64,000 nucleotides of DNA from Panax quinquefolius. Taxonomy: Eukaryota; Streptophyta; Magnoliopsida; Apiales; Araliaceae. A program made the position numbers and the translations under genes. The DNA is taken from NCBI GenBank assembly GCA_020205615.1, contig CM035170.1:61307322-61371321 (forward strand). The letters are read 5' to 3'. Positions 36,424-49,734 of this stretch are shown here, one piece after another. Numbering within the stretch: position 1 is the stretch's first letter; every line of letters starts with the position of its first letter. Under the pieces are notes generated by a model, which was given only the letters and a program-made list of their open reading frames with translations, made no database searches and had not been told where the DNA came from.

Positions 36424-36804
36424 TAGCTCAAGCCATCGTCATTGCCGTATGTTGAGTTCATTTTGAGTGAAGAAATATTTAAGGATTTTATGATCCATAC
36501 AGATCTCCACCTTCTCTCCATACAGGTAATGCCTCCAAATCTTAAGCGCAAAAATGACAGCTGCCAACTCTAGATCATGAGTAGGATAATTCCTCTCATA
36601 TTCTTTGAGTTGTCGTGAGGCATAGGCTATGACTTTCCCATGTTGCATGAGAACACATCCTAACCCTATGCCTGAAGCATCACTGTAGATGACAAATCCC
36701 TCCGAGCCAGATGATATTGTCAGAACAGGTGCTGCTATAAGCGTCCTCTTGAGTTCATGAAAACTCTTCTCACATTCCTCGCTCCAACCAAATTTTGTAT
36801 CTTT
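36424..36804 (-). pseudogene. Element A2 RNase H domain
   Basis: [20 protein letters not shown] and [17 protein letters not shown] are the hallmark Ty3/gypsy RNase H strings (36500-36640), followed by a stop near 36436-36438 and the linker to integrase. It is separated from RT by a further break near 36800. Confidence 0.85.
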
Positions 36805-37560
36805 TCAAGTCAGCTGAGTTAATGGAGTAGTGATTCGAGAAAACCCTTCTACGAATCTCCGATAATAACCAGCTAAGCCGAGAAAGCTAAGTACTTCAGT
36901 CACTGACTTAGGTTGCTCCCAGCTTTGAATTGCTTCAATCTTTGTCGGGTCAACAGATATTCCATGATTTGATATCACGTGCCCAAGGAATGCTACTTCC
37001 TCAAGCCAGAACTCATATTTCTTCAACTTAGCATATAACTTGTTTTCACGAAGCTTTTGGAGTATCAGCCTCAAGTGTTGCTCATGATCTTCACGGCTTT
37101 TGGAGTAAATGAGGATGTCATCTGTAAAGACGACCACAAAGTGATCTAAATATTCCTTGAATACTCGGTTCATCATATCCATGAAGGCAGCAGGAGCATT
37201 AGTCAATCCAAAAGACATGACTAGGAATTCGTAATGCCCATACCGAGTTCTGAAAGCAGTCTTTGGAATGTCATCAGTTTTAATCTTCAACTGATGATAT
37301 CCGAAATGAAGATCAATCTTTGAAAAGAATTTGGCTCCTTGCAACTAGTCAAACAGGTCATCAATGCGAGGCAACGGGTACCTATTTTTGATGGTGACAT
37401 GATTCAACTCCCGATAATCAATACAAAGTCGCATACTTCCATCTTTTTTCTTCACGAATAGAACATGAGCACCCCAATGAGACGTACTAGGACGAATGAA
37501 ACCAATGTCTAACAATTCCTGTAGTTGGGTTTTTAACTCCTGAAGTTCAATATGAGCCAT
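36805..37560 (-). pseudogene. Element A2 reverse transcriptase
   Basis: [19 protein letters not shown] (about 37360-37420) is followed by an in-frame TAG at about 37345-37347. Then come [15 protein letters not shown] with the first catalytic Asp and the FTDD box ([13 protein letters not shown], about 37110-37145), which keeps both Asp residues but has Thr where Ile is usual. Only one stop interrupts about 250 codons, so RT is the best-preserved A2 domain. Confidence 0.87.
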
Positions 37561-38169
37561 TCAATATGGAGCTTTGGAAATGGGTTTTGTATCGAGTTCA
37601 AGGTCGATACCAAACTCAATTTCACGCTCCGGGGGTAGGCCATGAAGTTCTTCGGGGAATACGTCAGGAAATTTATTAACAATAGAAATATCATTCAAAT
37701 CTGACGTATTTTTGTTTAAATCTGTGACATGAGTTAAGAAAGCTTGACATCTGTTTTTTAATAAACGAATAGCTTTATGGCTTGAGATGACCGTGATTGA
37801 TTTTAATGGTTTGGTCGCTTGAATTCGCATAATAGGTTGATTAGGAATATGAAAGCTAATAACCTTACAAAAACAATCAATTTTATCATGATGAGTAGTT
37901 AACCAATCAATCCCTAGAATCACGTCAAATGCAAGTATTTTTAAGGAAATAAGATCGACAGGTAATGTGAGGGTACCGATTTGAAACAAACAAGACTTAT
38001 AAACAGTGGATGTAATGAAGGTTTCTCCCAACGTAGTTTCAACAGATAAGTTAAAGTCTAATTTCTCTGGAGTCAAATTTAAACATTGAGCGCAAGTAGG
38101 AGAAATAAAAGAATGGGTAGAACCGGTATCAAATAAGGTATATACTTCGCTAGAGTTGATGATTAGCAT
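37561..38169 (-). pseudogene. Element A2 aspartic protease and N-terminal RT region
   Basis: The protease active site YTLFDTGSTHSFIS is at about 38100-38140 and VILGIDWL at about 37895-37925. The segment then runs into the RT entry motif FPDVFPEELHGLPPEREIEF (about 37600-37665). The frame ends at a stop next to 37560 and RT resumes there without loss of sequence. Confidence 0.85.
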
Positions 38170-38299
38170 ACCCGTGATACCTCGTTCGTGTTCCTTGCTC
38201 TCTGGGAGGTCACAACAAACGCTCTCCCTTGAACTACTAGTTTTGACATGTCTGGGGCGGCATTTGGTGTCACCGTTCTAACTGGACTTGGCTTCCATG

Positions 38300-39390
38300 T
38301 ACGAAAAAAATCTAGCTAGGTTACCTTTTCTTCCACAATTGTAACACATTTTGGACTGTTGCGCACAGTTTGGACTGATATGTCCCTCCCCTCAGCATTT
38401 GAAGCATATGATAGGTGGTCGTTCTCCTTCCTTAACCACTGGTGTTGATGCTGACGTTTTTCCATCATTGTTAAATCTCCTCTTCTTGAAATGTCCATTC
38501 TTATTGTCTTGGCCATGATTATCACCGAAGTGGTTACCATTTCTGGCATGTTGATTCCCTCCACGTTTGTTGTCACCGCTTCGATGACTGCTACCACTGG
38601 TATTATCATTTTGTCGGCTATTTTTTCTTGGTTGTGTTGACTCGTTATTGCGCTCTAATAACTGAGCCCTATTTACAACATCTGAATACAAACACAGTTT
38701 ATGAGAAATTAGATATTGACGTATCTTGGGTTTCAAACCTCTTAGGAACATCCGCGTCATTCTCTCCTCATTGTCAACCAAGTGAGATGCAAATCGGGAC
38801 AACTTGGGAAACTTAGCTTCGTACTGCAACACGATCATATTGTTCTGCTCCAACTTGATGAACTCTACCTCTTTCATGTGACGAATACTTTTGGGAAAGT
38901 ACTTGTCGTTGAATAGTTCTTGAACTTCTCCCAAGACATCTTCGGTCATGGCGGTTGAGTACGCTTTCTGGAGATTCCCACTAGTTATCCGCTTCTCCTC
39001 GCAACATAAAGGTGGCAAGGAACCTTTTTCTCTCGAGCATCCCAAGACATCAAATATCTTGGTGATCTACTTTATCCACGCCTCCGCCTTTAAGTGGTTT
39101 TGGCTCTCCAATAAACTCCGGTGGTCCCAGCTCCTTAAACTATTTAGCGGTGGTGATCATCCGAGAGTTGCCAAAGTTGTTTTCACCGTATTTTGGACAG
39201 AGTCTCTCTTGCTCGATGTTATGACGAATTGCAGAAAGCTCCTAAACATTCTGTCGTTCGCCATTTGGTCGGTGTTGTTGTTCACGTGAGGATTATTGCC
39301 TTCCTGATGCACATTATCCTGGGTGTTGATCTGTGGTGACTCAATGGTCTCATGTGCTCCATTGTTATTCTCAACATTCTCGGATGTCAT
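38300..39390 (-). pseudogene. Element A2 gag
   Basis: ATG at 39390 (MTSENVENNNGAHETIES). A capsid-like body in several frames includes VQELFNDKYFPKSIRHMKEV, LRGLKPKIRQYL and RAQLLERNNES. It is followed by a basic Arg/Gly/Asn-rich stretch and zinc-knuckle sequence (ICFKC at about 38392-38406, continuing in another frame as MCYNCG at about 38335-38352). Frameshifts near 39045 and 38390 separate the blocks. Confidence 0.83.
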
Positions 39391-39563
39391 TTTCAAATAC
39401 TGCCACAAAACAAGGGTTAATTGACATATCACATATTATCCCTATACTCCGACTGACCAATTAAATACCAAATAAACTTAGGTAGGTCATATTAGCGAAG
39501 GAATTCCCCGTCTCTCCCCTCCTAGTTCTTGTCTCACATCTCAGCTAGGGATCATATCCCTAA

Positions 39564-39575
39564 GCTTTGATACCA
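39564..39575 (-). other. Primer-binding site of element A2
   Basis: The minus strand reads TGGTATCAAAGC, an initiator tRNA-Met type PBS, two bases from the LTR edge at 39578. Confidence 0.85.
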
Positions 39576-39577
39576 AC

Positions 39578-40123
39578 TGTGACGCCCCCAAAATAGGTAT
39601 TTATCACCCATCTTGAGTCGCCAAATACATGGAACAAAATTCAAATACAGCTAAATTATACAACAGTCGTGTAAAATACGACAAAACACAATCTAAGAGT
39701 TTTAATAAGAATATTGTCATCTAGACAATATCCACACTCAATGGAGTCCTCATTACATTTATTGTCACACTATTTTATAGAATAGTGAGGACTACTAAAA
39801 ATACCATCTGGACCGTCAATCCGTTCCCCTACTCGTCCCAGCTATATTCTCATTTCCTAAAGAGAACAATGAATGAAAGGGTGAGCTCAACTAGCCCAAC
39901 AAGAAATATTATGACTAAGATAATGCAGAATAATTTATCGTTAGCCTTCAACAGTGTTAAACTGATAAAATATAACAAACATCAAGTTTAACTTGCAGCG
40001 AACAAGTAATCCATTAGAAGAGTCAAGTAGAGAATAAAATCTACTATCTTCTATGATTTAAAAGGTTTTTCATCACTTTTATCGCTGAGACTCAGCTTAA
40101 TAAATAAACCACATCATCCCTGC
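39578..40123 (-). repeat. Element A2 5' LTR, segment 1
   Basis: TGTGACGCCCCC onward, colinear with 31877-32420. It is interrupted at 40123 within a GCACTACGG repeat; CCTGC (40119-40123) is the TSD of the first solo LTR. Confidence 0.93.
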
Positions 40124-41051
40124 TGTAGCATCCCCAAATCCGGGTACTTTTTACCACAAATTTGGTACATCATTTCTATAACTATTGCAGAAGATATAAA
40201 CATAAATTGCTTATACATTATACTTTTACACATCATTCCCAAGGTCTACAACCTTAACTTAATACATACCTTCAATATCTTAGAAGATTTACAATGCTAT
40301 TTTCATCAAAAAATTTAATAGATCTAACTGCAACATAATTTAATCTTGTACTTTGACTTTGCTTCTGTCTTTATTCGAGCTATCATCTAAATCTGAAAAT
40401 TTTATCATGATATAGCAAGGGTGAGCAACAAATTTGCCCAGCAAGTTTTAAATACAATGAAGATATATCATGATCGAAAATAATGAATAAGCTTTCAAGT
40501 TTTCAACAATATAATAATTATTAAATAACATGAATCAAGTTTCAATAATTTCATGACTGAATCAATAATGTTTGAAGGTCAACAATGACCATAAACAATT
40601 TAACTGAACCTTATGGTAATGAAGGTGATTAGCCTTTCATACATGATGAACATATGCAGCATGCACTATGTGAGAATCAAAAATTAGTATAGACGTGAAT
40701 AATCAACAACAACTATTCACTAACATGCTTTAAACATACAACTCAAATTTGAGTTAGGGAAACTTGCCTGATTCGTTGACTATTGCTACGCAATTTCAGT
40801 TAACTTCTTTTGGTAAGACCTATCATTAATAAGATTGCTCTTTCAATCAGCATATTCTACTTTGTATCATAATACAATTACTTTATCAATCAATTATCTA
40901 ACACTTAATCAAATATTAGATAACTTCTTAACACATCAGTATTATTATTGTCCTTTGATAATTCTTTAATCACTATATCATATCCATTATTATTTAACAC
41001 TCTAATTATCATTTCATAAGTTGTTCTTTAACATCTAATAAGTCAAATACT

Positions 41052-41312
41052 AATCCAGCCAGCTGGGTTCTAAATCCAACAACCCAAACTGCAATCCAGC
41101 TAACTGGATTCCAAATCCAGCGACCTGGATTCAATAGATTTCCAATCCAGCAAGCCTGGATTCACCAATACTTCAATCCAACAAGCTGGATTCATAATCC
41201 TTCAATCCAGCAAGCCTGGATTCATAAATCTTCAATCCAAAGAAGCTTTTTTCAATCCAAAGAAGTCAATTCATCAAATTTTCCAATCCAAAGAAGCTAG
41301 ATTCCATATCCT
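41052..41312. repeat. Palindromic minisatellite AATCCAG...CTGGATT
   Basis: At least five units such as AATCCAGCAAGCCTGGATT, spaced about 20-35 bp, then decaying units AATCCAAAGAAG. Each good unit is an inverted repeat able to fold as a hairpin. Confidence 0.85.
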
Positions 41313-42619
41313 TTTCATGAAAAACACTAAATCACATATTATTTTTCTATCCTTTGTCCAAACACATAATATAGTTCATCAATATCAATTTCAACAATTA
41401 CATTGAAAAAATATCATAAATCTCTTATTTTAATCTTCCGTCAATATTATTAATTATGTAATAATATTTTACGCTAAGGTTATCAACCTTTAATAACAAA
41501 TTCAATCAAATACTACAAATAATATTTTAATCCAATATTATTAGTCATATAAAAATAATTTAAGTCATTAATAAACAATTGTTTTTAATTGTTTTCTTTT
41601 TATTAATTAACTTGTTTAAGCATTCTAAAATGCCATAAACATCACAACACTTCACACCCGACCCAAAACTTCATCAAAAAACTTCATAAGCCATGCTCAA
41701 GGGTCTCAAGTCATAAATTGTACTTTTCATATTTTTGGACATCATATAATTAATTAAATCTATTTATCCATTTATCATCATTTAGATGAAAAATACCAAA
41801 TCAGTTCCAAAAATATTTTTTTTCTGGGATTTGACAGAATATAGTTTCATATTGAACATATATTTTTCCCGAAAATGTTAAAATAGATTTACTATATTTA
41901 AATAGTCCATAAGAGCCAAATATTCTCCGATTTTTCATAAATCGAGATTAACTCCAAAAATTTTGAAATTTGTACAGTATGCTCCTGTTATACACATGTA
42001 CTTCCAGTAAAAAATTTTGTACTTTTTGGACTTATACACAGAGAGTTATTCGGGTGGCTTCATAAAAATAGTCCTTCACCGTAAAATCCATAACTCTCAA
42101 ACCGTATGGCCAACAATTCTCAAATTTTTACACAACCTGCAAAACTTCTGATATTACCACTCCAAATATTTCCTGAATTTTTAAATCATAAAAAGTGGAC
42201 AAAAATACCCCCGTTTCAGACTACCCCAAAATAGTTTGTTTCCTTCTACCAAAAACGGGACTATTTTAGCAAAATCAGTCACTACCCCATGAAAACTCAA
42301 CATTTTTGAGTGCTACCACTTGGGTTAACTAGTAAACACATATATCTAGCACCCCTCTTTGACGGATCGCAAAAAAGAGTTATAGATTTAAAACGGTAGA
42401 TTTTCAAAGTACATAGAAATTTGGGTTTCAAAACTAGAAAAATTATTTTTCTTTTCCTTTTTGATTCAAACCAAATCAACACCCAAAATGGGTAAATCCA
42501 TACTTAAATCCATGGAAAACCCATAGATCATAGAGGTTTGAACTTCTAAATCAAAACCCCTTTTTTATCAATTTACAAAAAGAAAGAGAACAAAGCTTAG
42601 GAAAAAAGAAATTAGTTTT

Positions 42620-42830
42620 ATACATTTTCTTCTTCTTCTTCTTCTTCTTTTTTTCTCATGGAGATTTCTCCCTCTTCTTCCTTCATAGAGCCACCGATCT
42701 CTCTCTTCTCTTCTCCCTCACGGTTTTTCTTTTCTTTCCCATTCTCTTCTTTTTCCTTTCTCTTTCTCTTTCTTCTTCTCTTACCTTCTTTTTATTCTTA
42801 TCTCTTCTTATCTCTTTCCTTCTTTAATTA
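42620..42830. repeat. Polypyrimidine tract
   Basis: About 200 bases of almost only C and T on the + strand (CTTCTTCTTCTTCTTC...; purine-rich on the minus strand). It is typical of transcribed plant LTR or leader regions. Confidence 0.75.
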
Positions 42831-44492
42831 ATAACCGGCCATTTGGCCTTATCATCTACCAAGTTTGGTTTAATTTCTTTGTCCAAAAATGTTCCTCCTT
42901 TGCCTTTTCTTGTCCAAAAATATCCCCTATACTTGGATCAAATTTTGGCTTTTTAAATTATTGATTGGGCCAATTCTTGGGCCACCATATATAATCTCTT
43001 TGGACTTTAAATTATATTCTTTGGGCCATTGAAAAATTATCATATTCCAATGTCTTTTCATTTTATCATACCCTAATTATTTAATTAGGGTTTCATTCTA
43101 CACAATTATAATTTTAATCCTTATTCATGTACACTTAATTTCTTAACCCAATTAGACTTGCTATAATTAGGTTATAAAATTAATTAACTGAGATTTATAA
43201 AATAAATCTCTTAGAATTATTATATATTGATATACTAATATTCTACCATATCATAACCTCTTAGGTTATTTAATTCTTCATTCCTAATATATGATTAGGA
43301 TTACACTAGTTTATTTTATTTGATTATATAATAAATAATATAACCATCACATAATATTCATATTCACTTACTCACATAATCATTAAATAAATTATGATGT
43401 GCTCCACAATTCTCTTAGATTAGGACACTAGTATATATATAAATACTAGGACCACTACATAACAATAACCATTTAGGCCATTTAATTATCATACCATAAT
43501 TAAATAACTTATTCAAGTTATACAATTTATATTGTATAATTAAATTTAATTTCCTCCTCCTCTCCATAAATTGTTTTCAAACAATTTATTTATATATTAA
43601 ATATATAATTTAATATATTCAATCATTTATTCAAATATGAATTTAATTTACTAACTACTTTGAAACCAATATACATATTTGCATATTGGATCTCCTCTCA
43701 TATTTTTAATTTACATCCTTTGGTATAATATTAAATATTATATCATTATCCATATAACATATTTCACTTCTCACACTAATTTTGACTTTTTTCCATAAAA
43801 AGTCAACTTTTAACTTTGACCAAAAGTCAACATTTACACATTTTGTGTTTACTGTCCATTCTGACTAATCTTGACGTTCCGGACGCAACCGAGCAGTCCA
43901 TGCTTCAAAATTCTATCTCTAACTCAAATTTTGAGTTTTAAATTACTCCCTTCTTATTGCTAATCGTATTAACTAACGACTTTCTACTTATTCAAATTCT
44001 GATTTGCCAATCAAGGCCAACGTTCAAGCTATGTTAATTACTAACATAGTTTTATCTTGATCCTTATATCATTAACTTAATTCATCACAACTCTTGCTAA
44101 AATATATATAGCACCTTACTAAGTATATATATTTCTATACATATACTCATCTTCGTGTAACCTCATAACATCTCTTCATGTGAAATCTTATTTCCTTAAT
44201 AAAATTTCCATATGTACTTATATAACATTTCTTAGACTATTCTGTTCACATCGAATTTACAGGCATCATAATACCTTATTCTTGATATTCCTTCAAGTAC
44301 ATATTGATTCATTTCTAGGGTTTAGGAATTTTATAACCCATATTTTCTCTATTCTCATTCGAATAGCAAACCATATAGGTTTTACTTAAATTTTTTAAAT
44401 AAATCCTCAAATTCTCGTCTAGGTTTTATTCTCTAACCTTTATTCTATCATTTTTAGATTTTAATAATTATCCAAATTCTCGGGTTGTCACA

Positions 44493-44702
44493 CCTGCACT
44501 ACGGCCAAGGATATTCATTAGTATCACGACCACAAATTATCCATGCACTACGGGTCAAGGATATTCGTGTATTCATCAATGGTTATGATCATGCCAACAA
44601 CTGTCCATCAATGCACTACGGCCAATGAGGACTTTTACCACATCATTTGTAACATTACGGTCATGATTATACTGAATAATCCCTGATCATAATCACACCA
44701 AG
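44493..44702 (-). repeat. Element A2 5' LTR, segment 2
   Basis: A 210-bp LTR piece between the two solo LTRs with three GCACTACGG-type repeats. It is colinear with about 32420-32635. Confidence 0.9.
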
Positions 44703-47639
44703 TGTGACATCCCAGATTTTAGAATATTTATAAATGAGAATTTTATAAATAAAGGTATTAGCTATGAGATATGTTGGGTGTGAGTATGTGTATGTCATAT
44801 ATTGTAGAATATGTGAATTGATGTGAAGAGAATGTTATATATTAATTTTAATATATATAAATATTTAATTGAATTATTTATTAAGTTAAATAAATAAATT
44901 TTGTTTTGATTATAGAGTAATGTAATTAAGTGTAGTAGATTAATTAAATGAATATTTAGTATTTAATTTAATTAATATAATAATTTTATGTTATAGTTCT
45001 AATTTAATTGAGATAATTAAATTAGATGAGCTATGTGATGATTGTTACACGAAATTATAATTAACAAGTAAATATAATTATGTGACAATTTGATGAGATT
45101 GATTGATGTTAAACCATTGATTAATTAAAATAATGAGTATTTGCCAAACATGGTCTTAGGCTTTTCAAGTTCAAGTTAGTGTAACCTATGTATTAACCAG
45201 TAATAAGTATATATAATAATTACTAGGAGTTACATATATTATATATTACTGGTATTGTATATTATATGTATATACTACAAGTTAGTACGTTAGTTTTAGA
45301 TAACAAACCAAAGAAAGAAGAAGAGAGTTAAAGAGAGTTGTAGGAGAAGAAGAAGAGGAAGAAAAAGAAGAAGAAGAGAAAGTTTTGAGAAGACAAAATA
45401 AGCCCCATCATCATTATCTCCATCTCTCTCTTAAATTCATACTAATAAGGTTATAATCTAAATTCCTTGTTTTAATTATATTTTTATGTTCTTCATAATG
45501 TAGGAGAAATTGAGAGAAATAGAGAGAAATAGAGGAATTGTGATGAGCTAGAAGAAGGTAACTTCTAAACTCTTATTTAATCTTTGATTTTTTGGGTAGA
45601 TTTATGTTCTAGGGTAGTAGATCATGCTTAATCTTGTTTGTATAGGTTTAATCTTGGATTATCAAGAATCAAACAAGAGGATTCAAGAAAGAAAATGAAA
45701 TGGAAAGAGAATTTGAAGAACAAAATTCGTAGGTTTTGAGTAATTGTGGACAAATCTTGTAAAATTCATACCTCTTTGGGTATAATGAGTTAGAAAGTGA
45801 GCCTTATATCAAATCGAAGATATGGAAGTAAGCTATATTCTGAAAATGGAATCAAATGAAAATTGTTTGTAGATTTCTTGCAATGTCTGTTTTAGTAAGG
45901 CTGGTCCGAAGGGAAAATAATCTGCCCAGAAAATCAAAACTGTTACGGTTTCTGACTTTGAACAATTCATATAAATTCGCGTATTTTGAATTTGAAGAAA
46001 CTTTAAACTGTAAAGTTGTAGATATGGACGTTTACTAGCCAGACTCGCGAGATTGAGCCATTTTATGGACCGGATCATGTCCGAAATAAATTATTTAGTA
46101 AGGATGTCCAGAAAATGAAATTTTCTAGACTAGTTGATGAATTATAGAATCTGGTTTAGATGGATAAGGGTCTGACTTTAAGGTCTAGATGAGGTTATAG
46201 TACACCGAGTAAGGGTTAATTCTATATAAGAAGGAACAAAAACGGACATGTAACGAAGGAGTTATGTTAAAAACAAAAACAACATTTTGTTAAAGAAATT
46301 ATGAAGATGAGTTTTATAATTCTGTTTGAATTAAGATTTTGGGTGATGGTATATTTTGATGATTAAAAATATGATTTGACATATGTAATGAGTATAGATA
46401 TGTGTTATCATATTCTATGCATAATTAACCATTTAAGATTAAGAGTTGAGATAGTTAATGTGTGCACATAACGTGCTCAATAAAATGCCTAAGAGTAATA
46501 GTGTTTCTAAACTTTGGTATACAAAGTGTCTATCTAATGACTAATATTGGATGTTATGTGCATCTGAGTATGAAAAGATGATAATACAAGAATAATAATG
46601 GAAAGAAATCGAAAAGGGCAATTTTTGATTTTTGAAGGAAAATTAAACATGTAAACAATGTGTTGAATATGCATTTTTGAAACCAAAGTGGTATAATAAA
46701 ATGGTGTGATATACGCAGATTAAACTACAAGTGCGATAGTCTAGCATGTGTGGTGATGAAAATGAAAATAAAACCGAGTTGTATATAAAATAGTTAGATG
46801 TCTATAAAGACATTATAAAGGATAATAAGATAAAGTAAGGTCTTAGAATAAATTTGACCATGAGATTGAGTATTGATTTTATTTATTATCAATCTCACAT
46901 ACAGTGTAGGTTGTGCAAGGACGCGAAGTATTAGCGTGTTGGTAAAATGCCGGTAAAGGCAAGTCATTCAGTTCCTTTTTGCTATGTGAACTTGATGATG
47001 ATCTGCTTTAAAATTTTAGTGTATGATTTATTATATATGTCAAAAGTATGAAATGTGAAAGTCAATCTATGACTATGATGATTGAACTATGAATGTTGAT
47101 TGAGTAAGGAACTCAATCTTTATAGTTGTTATGTGAACTATAACATGTATGCTATGTTTGTTTATGATTATTCTTGTATGTTGAGCATGTTATTATGTGC
47201 TACGTGATGCATGAAAACTGTTAGATTTTGATAAGCTGTCGAGCTCATTCTTGTAAATAACCATTTTTGCAGATTCAAGAATTGAAGGTAACGCTATGTG
47301 CTACTTGATTGTTATGGATCAAAAGTGATATATGAAGATTTAATATCCTAGCTAAGTTGTTATTCTTGTAAACCATGTCTAATGTTTCGGTAAATGTATT
47401 AATATTCTATTGTTATATCGTTTTGCGATGTAAACTCTTGTAGTATTAAAATGATTCTGAGATATTTAGATGTAAAGGTTGAAAGTTTTGGGAACGAGAA
47501 TAGTTTGTAATAGAAAATTTTAATTATTCTGCAAATTTCAATGGTTGTATTATCATTTAATGACGTAAAATTAGAGGTTGAATGTATTATTAAAGACTGA
47601 AATCGAGAATTAAATTGTATAAATTTTGGGGTCGTTACA
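44703..47639 (-). mobile_element. Solo LTR (2.94 kb), Ty3/gypsy type, nested in the A2 5' LTR
   Basis: TGTGACATCCCAG...GGGGTCGTTACA with TSD CCAAG (44698-44702 and 47640-47644). It is non-coding. A purine-rich GAAGAAGAAG stretch at about 45335-45390 and a CTTGTAAATAACCATTTTTG motif at about 47252-47271 are shared (reverse complement) with LTR X. Minus orientation is inferred from its ends: TGTAACGACCCC on the minus strand, GGGATGTCACA at the other end. Confidence 0.9.
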
Positions 47640-49734
47640 CCAAGTCCATCTATGCACTATAGGCCACAAATGACTTTCAACATATTATAAACATGAGGAT
47701 GATGACAATGATATAAGAATTCAATAAAACAAGTTCAAAGATAAATTTTTAAAGAATTATAATTTAATTTATCCAGAAATCAATAACGTCCAAATTGTCA
47801 ACATGATACTGTTTTGTGGAGTAAAATTCAAGAATGCTCAGAAGAATATTTCTATGAAAAGATACTGGATGAAGCGCAAATATCCAGGATATTCTATTAA
47901 TTTCATGGAGTATAGAAGCCAAAACTTTAACCAACTGAGTATAATAGAATATATGAAACTACAAATTAATTTTTGCCTGCCATGCGGTAATCCACGTGAG
48001 ATGCATCATTTCCACAATTTAATAAGGAATGAATACGAAGGATCATTCACCACGCATGTGGTAATCCACATGTATGTGTTATTTCAACACAATAATAAAG
48101 AATTGAATAATGTAATAATTCACCAGCGCATGTAAATCCTCACGCATGTGTTATTCCAACCGAATGATAAAGAATGGAACTGTGTCACGCGAACTCTGCA
48201 TGCATGTGATATTCCAATGTAATAATAAAGAATGGAACCAGTCACGATAATCCGCATGCATGTAATATTCCAACATAAAAATAAAGAATGGAATAACAAC
48301 AGAATTCATCAGGCATGCGATAGACCGCACAAACAGGTTATTCCAACAGAATGATAAAGAATGGAATAACAACCCTTACGAGTATTGAAAGAAAATAACT
48401 CTCTTCATGAATACGAAAGAAAAAAATATCCCTTACCTTAGAAGAAGACTGGATACTGGAATAGTGAGGTAGCGAATTCTCTTCTTATTTCTCTCTATAA
48501 TAATTGCTTCTATAGCTTTAGTGAATTGGTGAGAAATGAAGGAAGAATGAGCTTCTATTTATAGGAAAATATAGTTTCGATAATTGCACGTTTTGGGGCT
48601 CAAAATATTACAGTATAATACCTTCTTCTTTTTCTTCATTTTTAATTTAGTCTTGCAAGTATTATCAAACTTGCCCCACCTCCGCTAATAGTAAATAATG
48701 TGATTTAATAGTTCATTCATGTGACTTAATAGTATAATCATGTGAAAAAACAAATTACAGTATATTACCTTCATCTATACCTCCATTTTTAATTTAGTTA
48801 TGCAAGTATTATCAATCTTGCACCACCTCCTCTAATTGTACATAAATGTGAATCAATAGTACACATATGTGAACAAATAGTTATAAGCATGTGAAATAAT
48901 AGCAATTAATTGCTTATTTATCCGATTAATTACCCGATTGGTCAATATAACCTCCAGACATCAATTGTTCTCGAAATAAATGTCGATTTCCACTAACACT
49001 AATAATCCCAACACAATGGAACTATCAATTTCATCTTTAATCAACACAACTTATTCATCATTAATATTATAACTCACAATATTTAACAACCAGGTCGTTC
49101 CCAGGAAAGAGGGGGCTTTCCGATAAGAATTTCTCCTTATTAGCGCACAATTAGGTTACCAAACCTCTCTTTGATAGAACTTTTAGACATTATCAATATT
49201 GTAAATAATAATATGAATAACTTTGTCATCTCAATTATTTATTTAATAATATAAAATATTATGCGATGATAATCGTGTGACAATAATTGAATCAATAATA
49301 CGAGAGATATGATGCAAAGAATTACTATAGCAATAATTGAGTATAAATGAGTGACTTCTCACGTAAGCATCAATAATCAATACCGCAGCTACTATGCAAC
49401 CACAGCCAGACATCGTATTTTTACTACCGTAGTTCAACAACGCTTTTATTCAGAACACTTTCGCCGTTATTTTAATAAAAGATAATTACGCATAGTTTTC
49501 TAACTACGATAATACTTCCGCTAGGGGTCCACTAATGATTGTGCCGTCAGATTTAATATTCCCTATTAAAACAAATATTCCCCAACCAATCGAATATTAT
49601 ATAACCACTTGCTTACTTTGCAAAATTTGTAAATATTACCCACAACTATAATATTATATCAAATCCATACCATAATATTCAAAAATATATTTTGAGAAAA
49701 TTATTCTTTATTCATAAAAGTTGGGGATCTTACA
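47640..49734 (-). repeat. Element A2 5' LTR, segment 3
   Basis: Completes the A2 LTR, colinear with about 32636-34741. It contains the hairpin minisatellite (about 47980-48370), the TATA-like block (about 48549-48563) and a conserved CCAGGTCGTTCCCAGGAAAG block (about 49090-49110). It ends GGGGATCTTACA. Confidence 0.93.

Larger units (their letters stand above)
40124..44492 (-). mobile_element. Giant solo LTR (4.37 kb) nested in the A2 5' LTR
   Basis: TGTAGCATCCCC...CTCGGGTTGTCACA with TSD CCTGC (40119-40123 and 44493-44497). The edge resembles that of the B LTR (CCCCAAATCCGGGTAC), so it is probably a related Ty3/gypsy family. The minus orientation is inferred from that resemblance. It has no gag-pol motif. 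Internal features are a palindromic AATCCAG repeat array (41052-41312) and a pyrimidine-rich tract (about 42620-42830). One short ORF inside it (42297-42482) has no support. Confidence 0.88.
31877..49734 (-). mobile_element. Element A2: complete Tekay/Del-like Ty3/gypsy retrotransposon with two nested solo LTRs
   Basis: A minus-strand insertion flanked by TSD TCTAT (31872-31876 and 49735-49739). The 3' LTR is 31877-34741 (2865 bp). The internal region is 34742-39577 (4.8 kb). The 5' LTR is 39578-49734, about 2.84 kb after removing the solo LTRs at 40124-44492 and 44703-47639 and their TSD copies. Order in the sense direction is gag, protease, RT, RNase H, integrase with chromodomain-like tail, all decayed by stops and shifts. 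The two LTRs look about 95% alike by eye. It is the only A-family element whose two ends are both visible. Confidence 0.94.

Noticed and set aside
40124..44492. DNA transposon or Helitron
   Set aside because: TG...CA ends with a 5-bp TSD fit an LTR; there are no long terminal inverted repeats, no CTRR 3' end and no transposase or helicase motif.
45301..45720. Host gene 5' region (GA-rich leader, plausible exon)
   Set aside because: It lies wholly within a TSD-bounded solo LTR and no long ORF or splice-consistent coding sequence follows.
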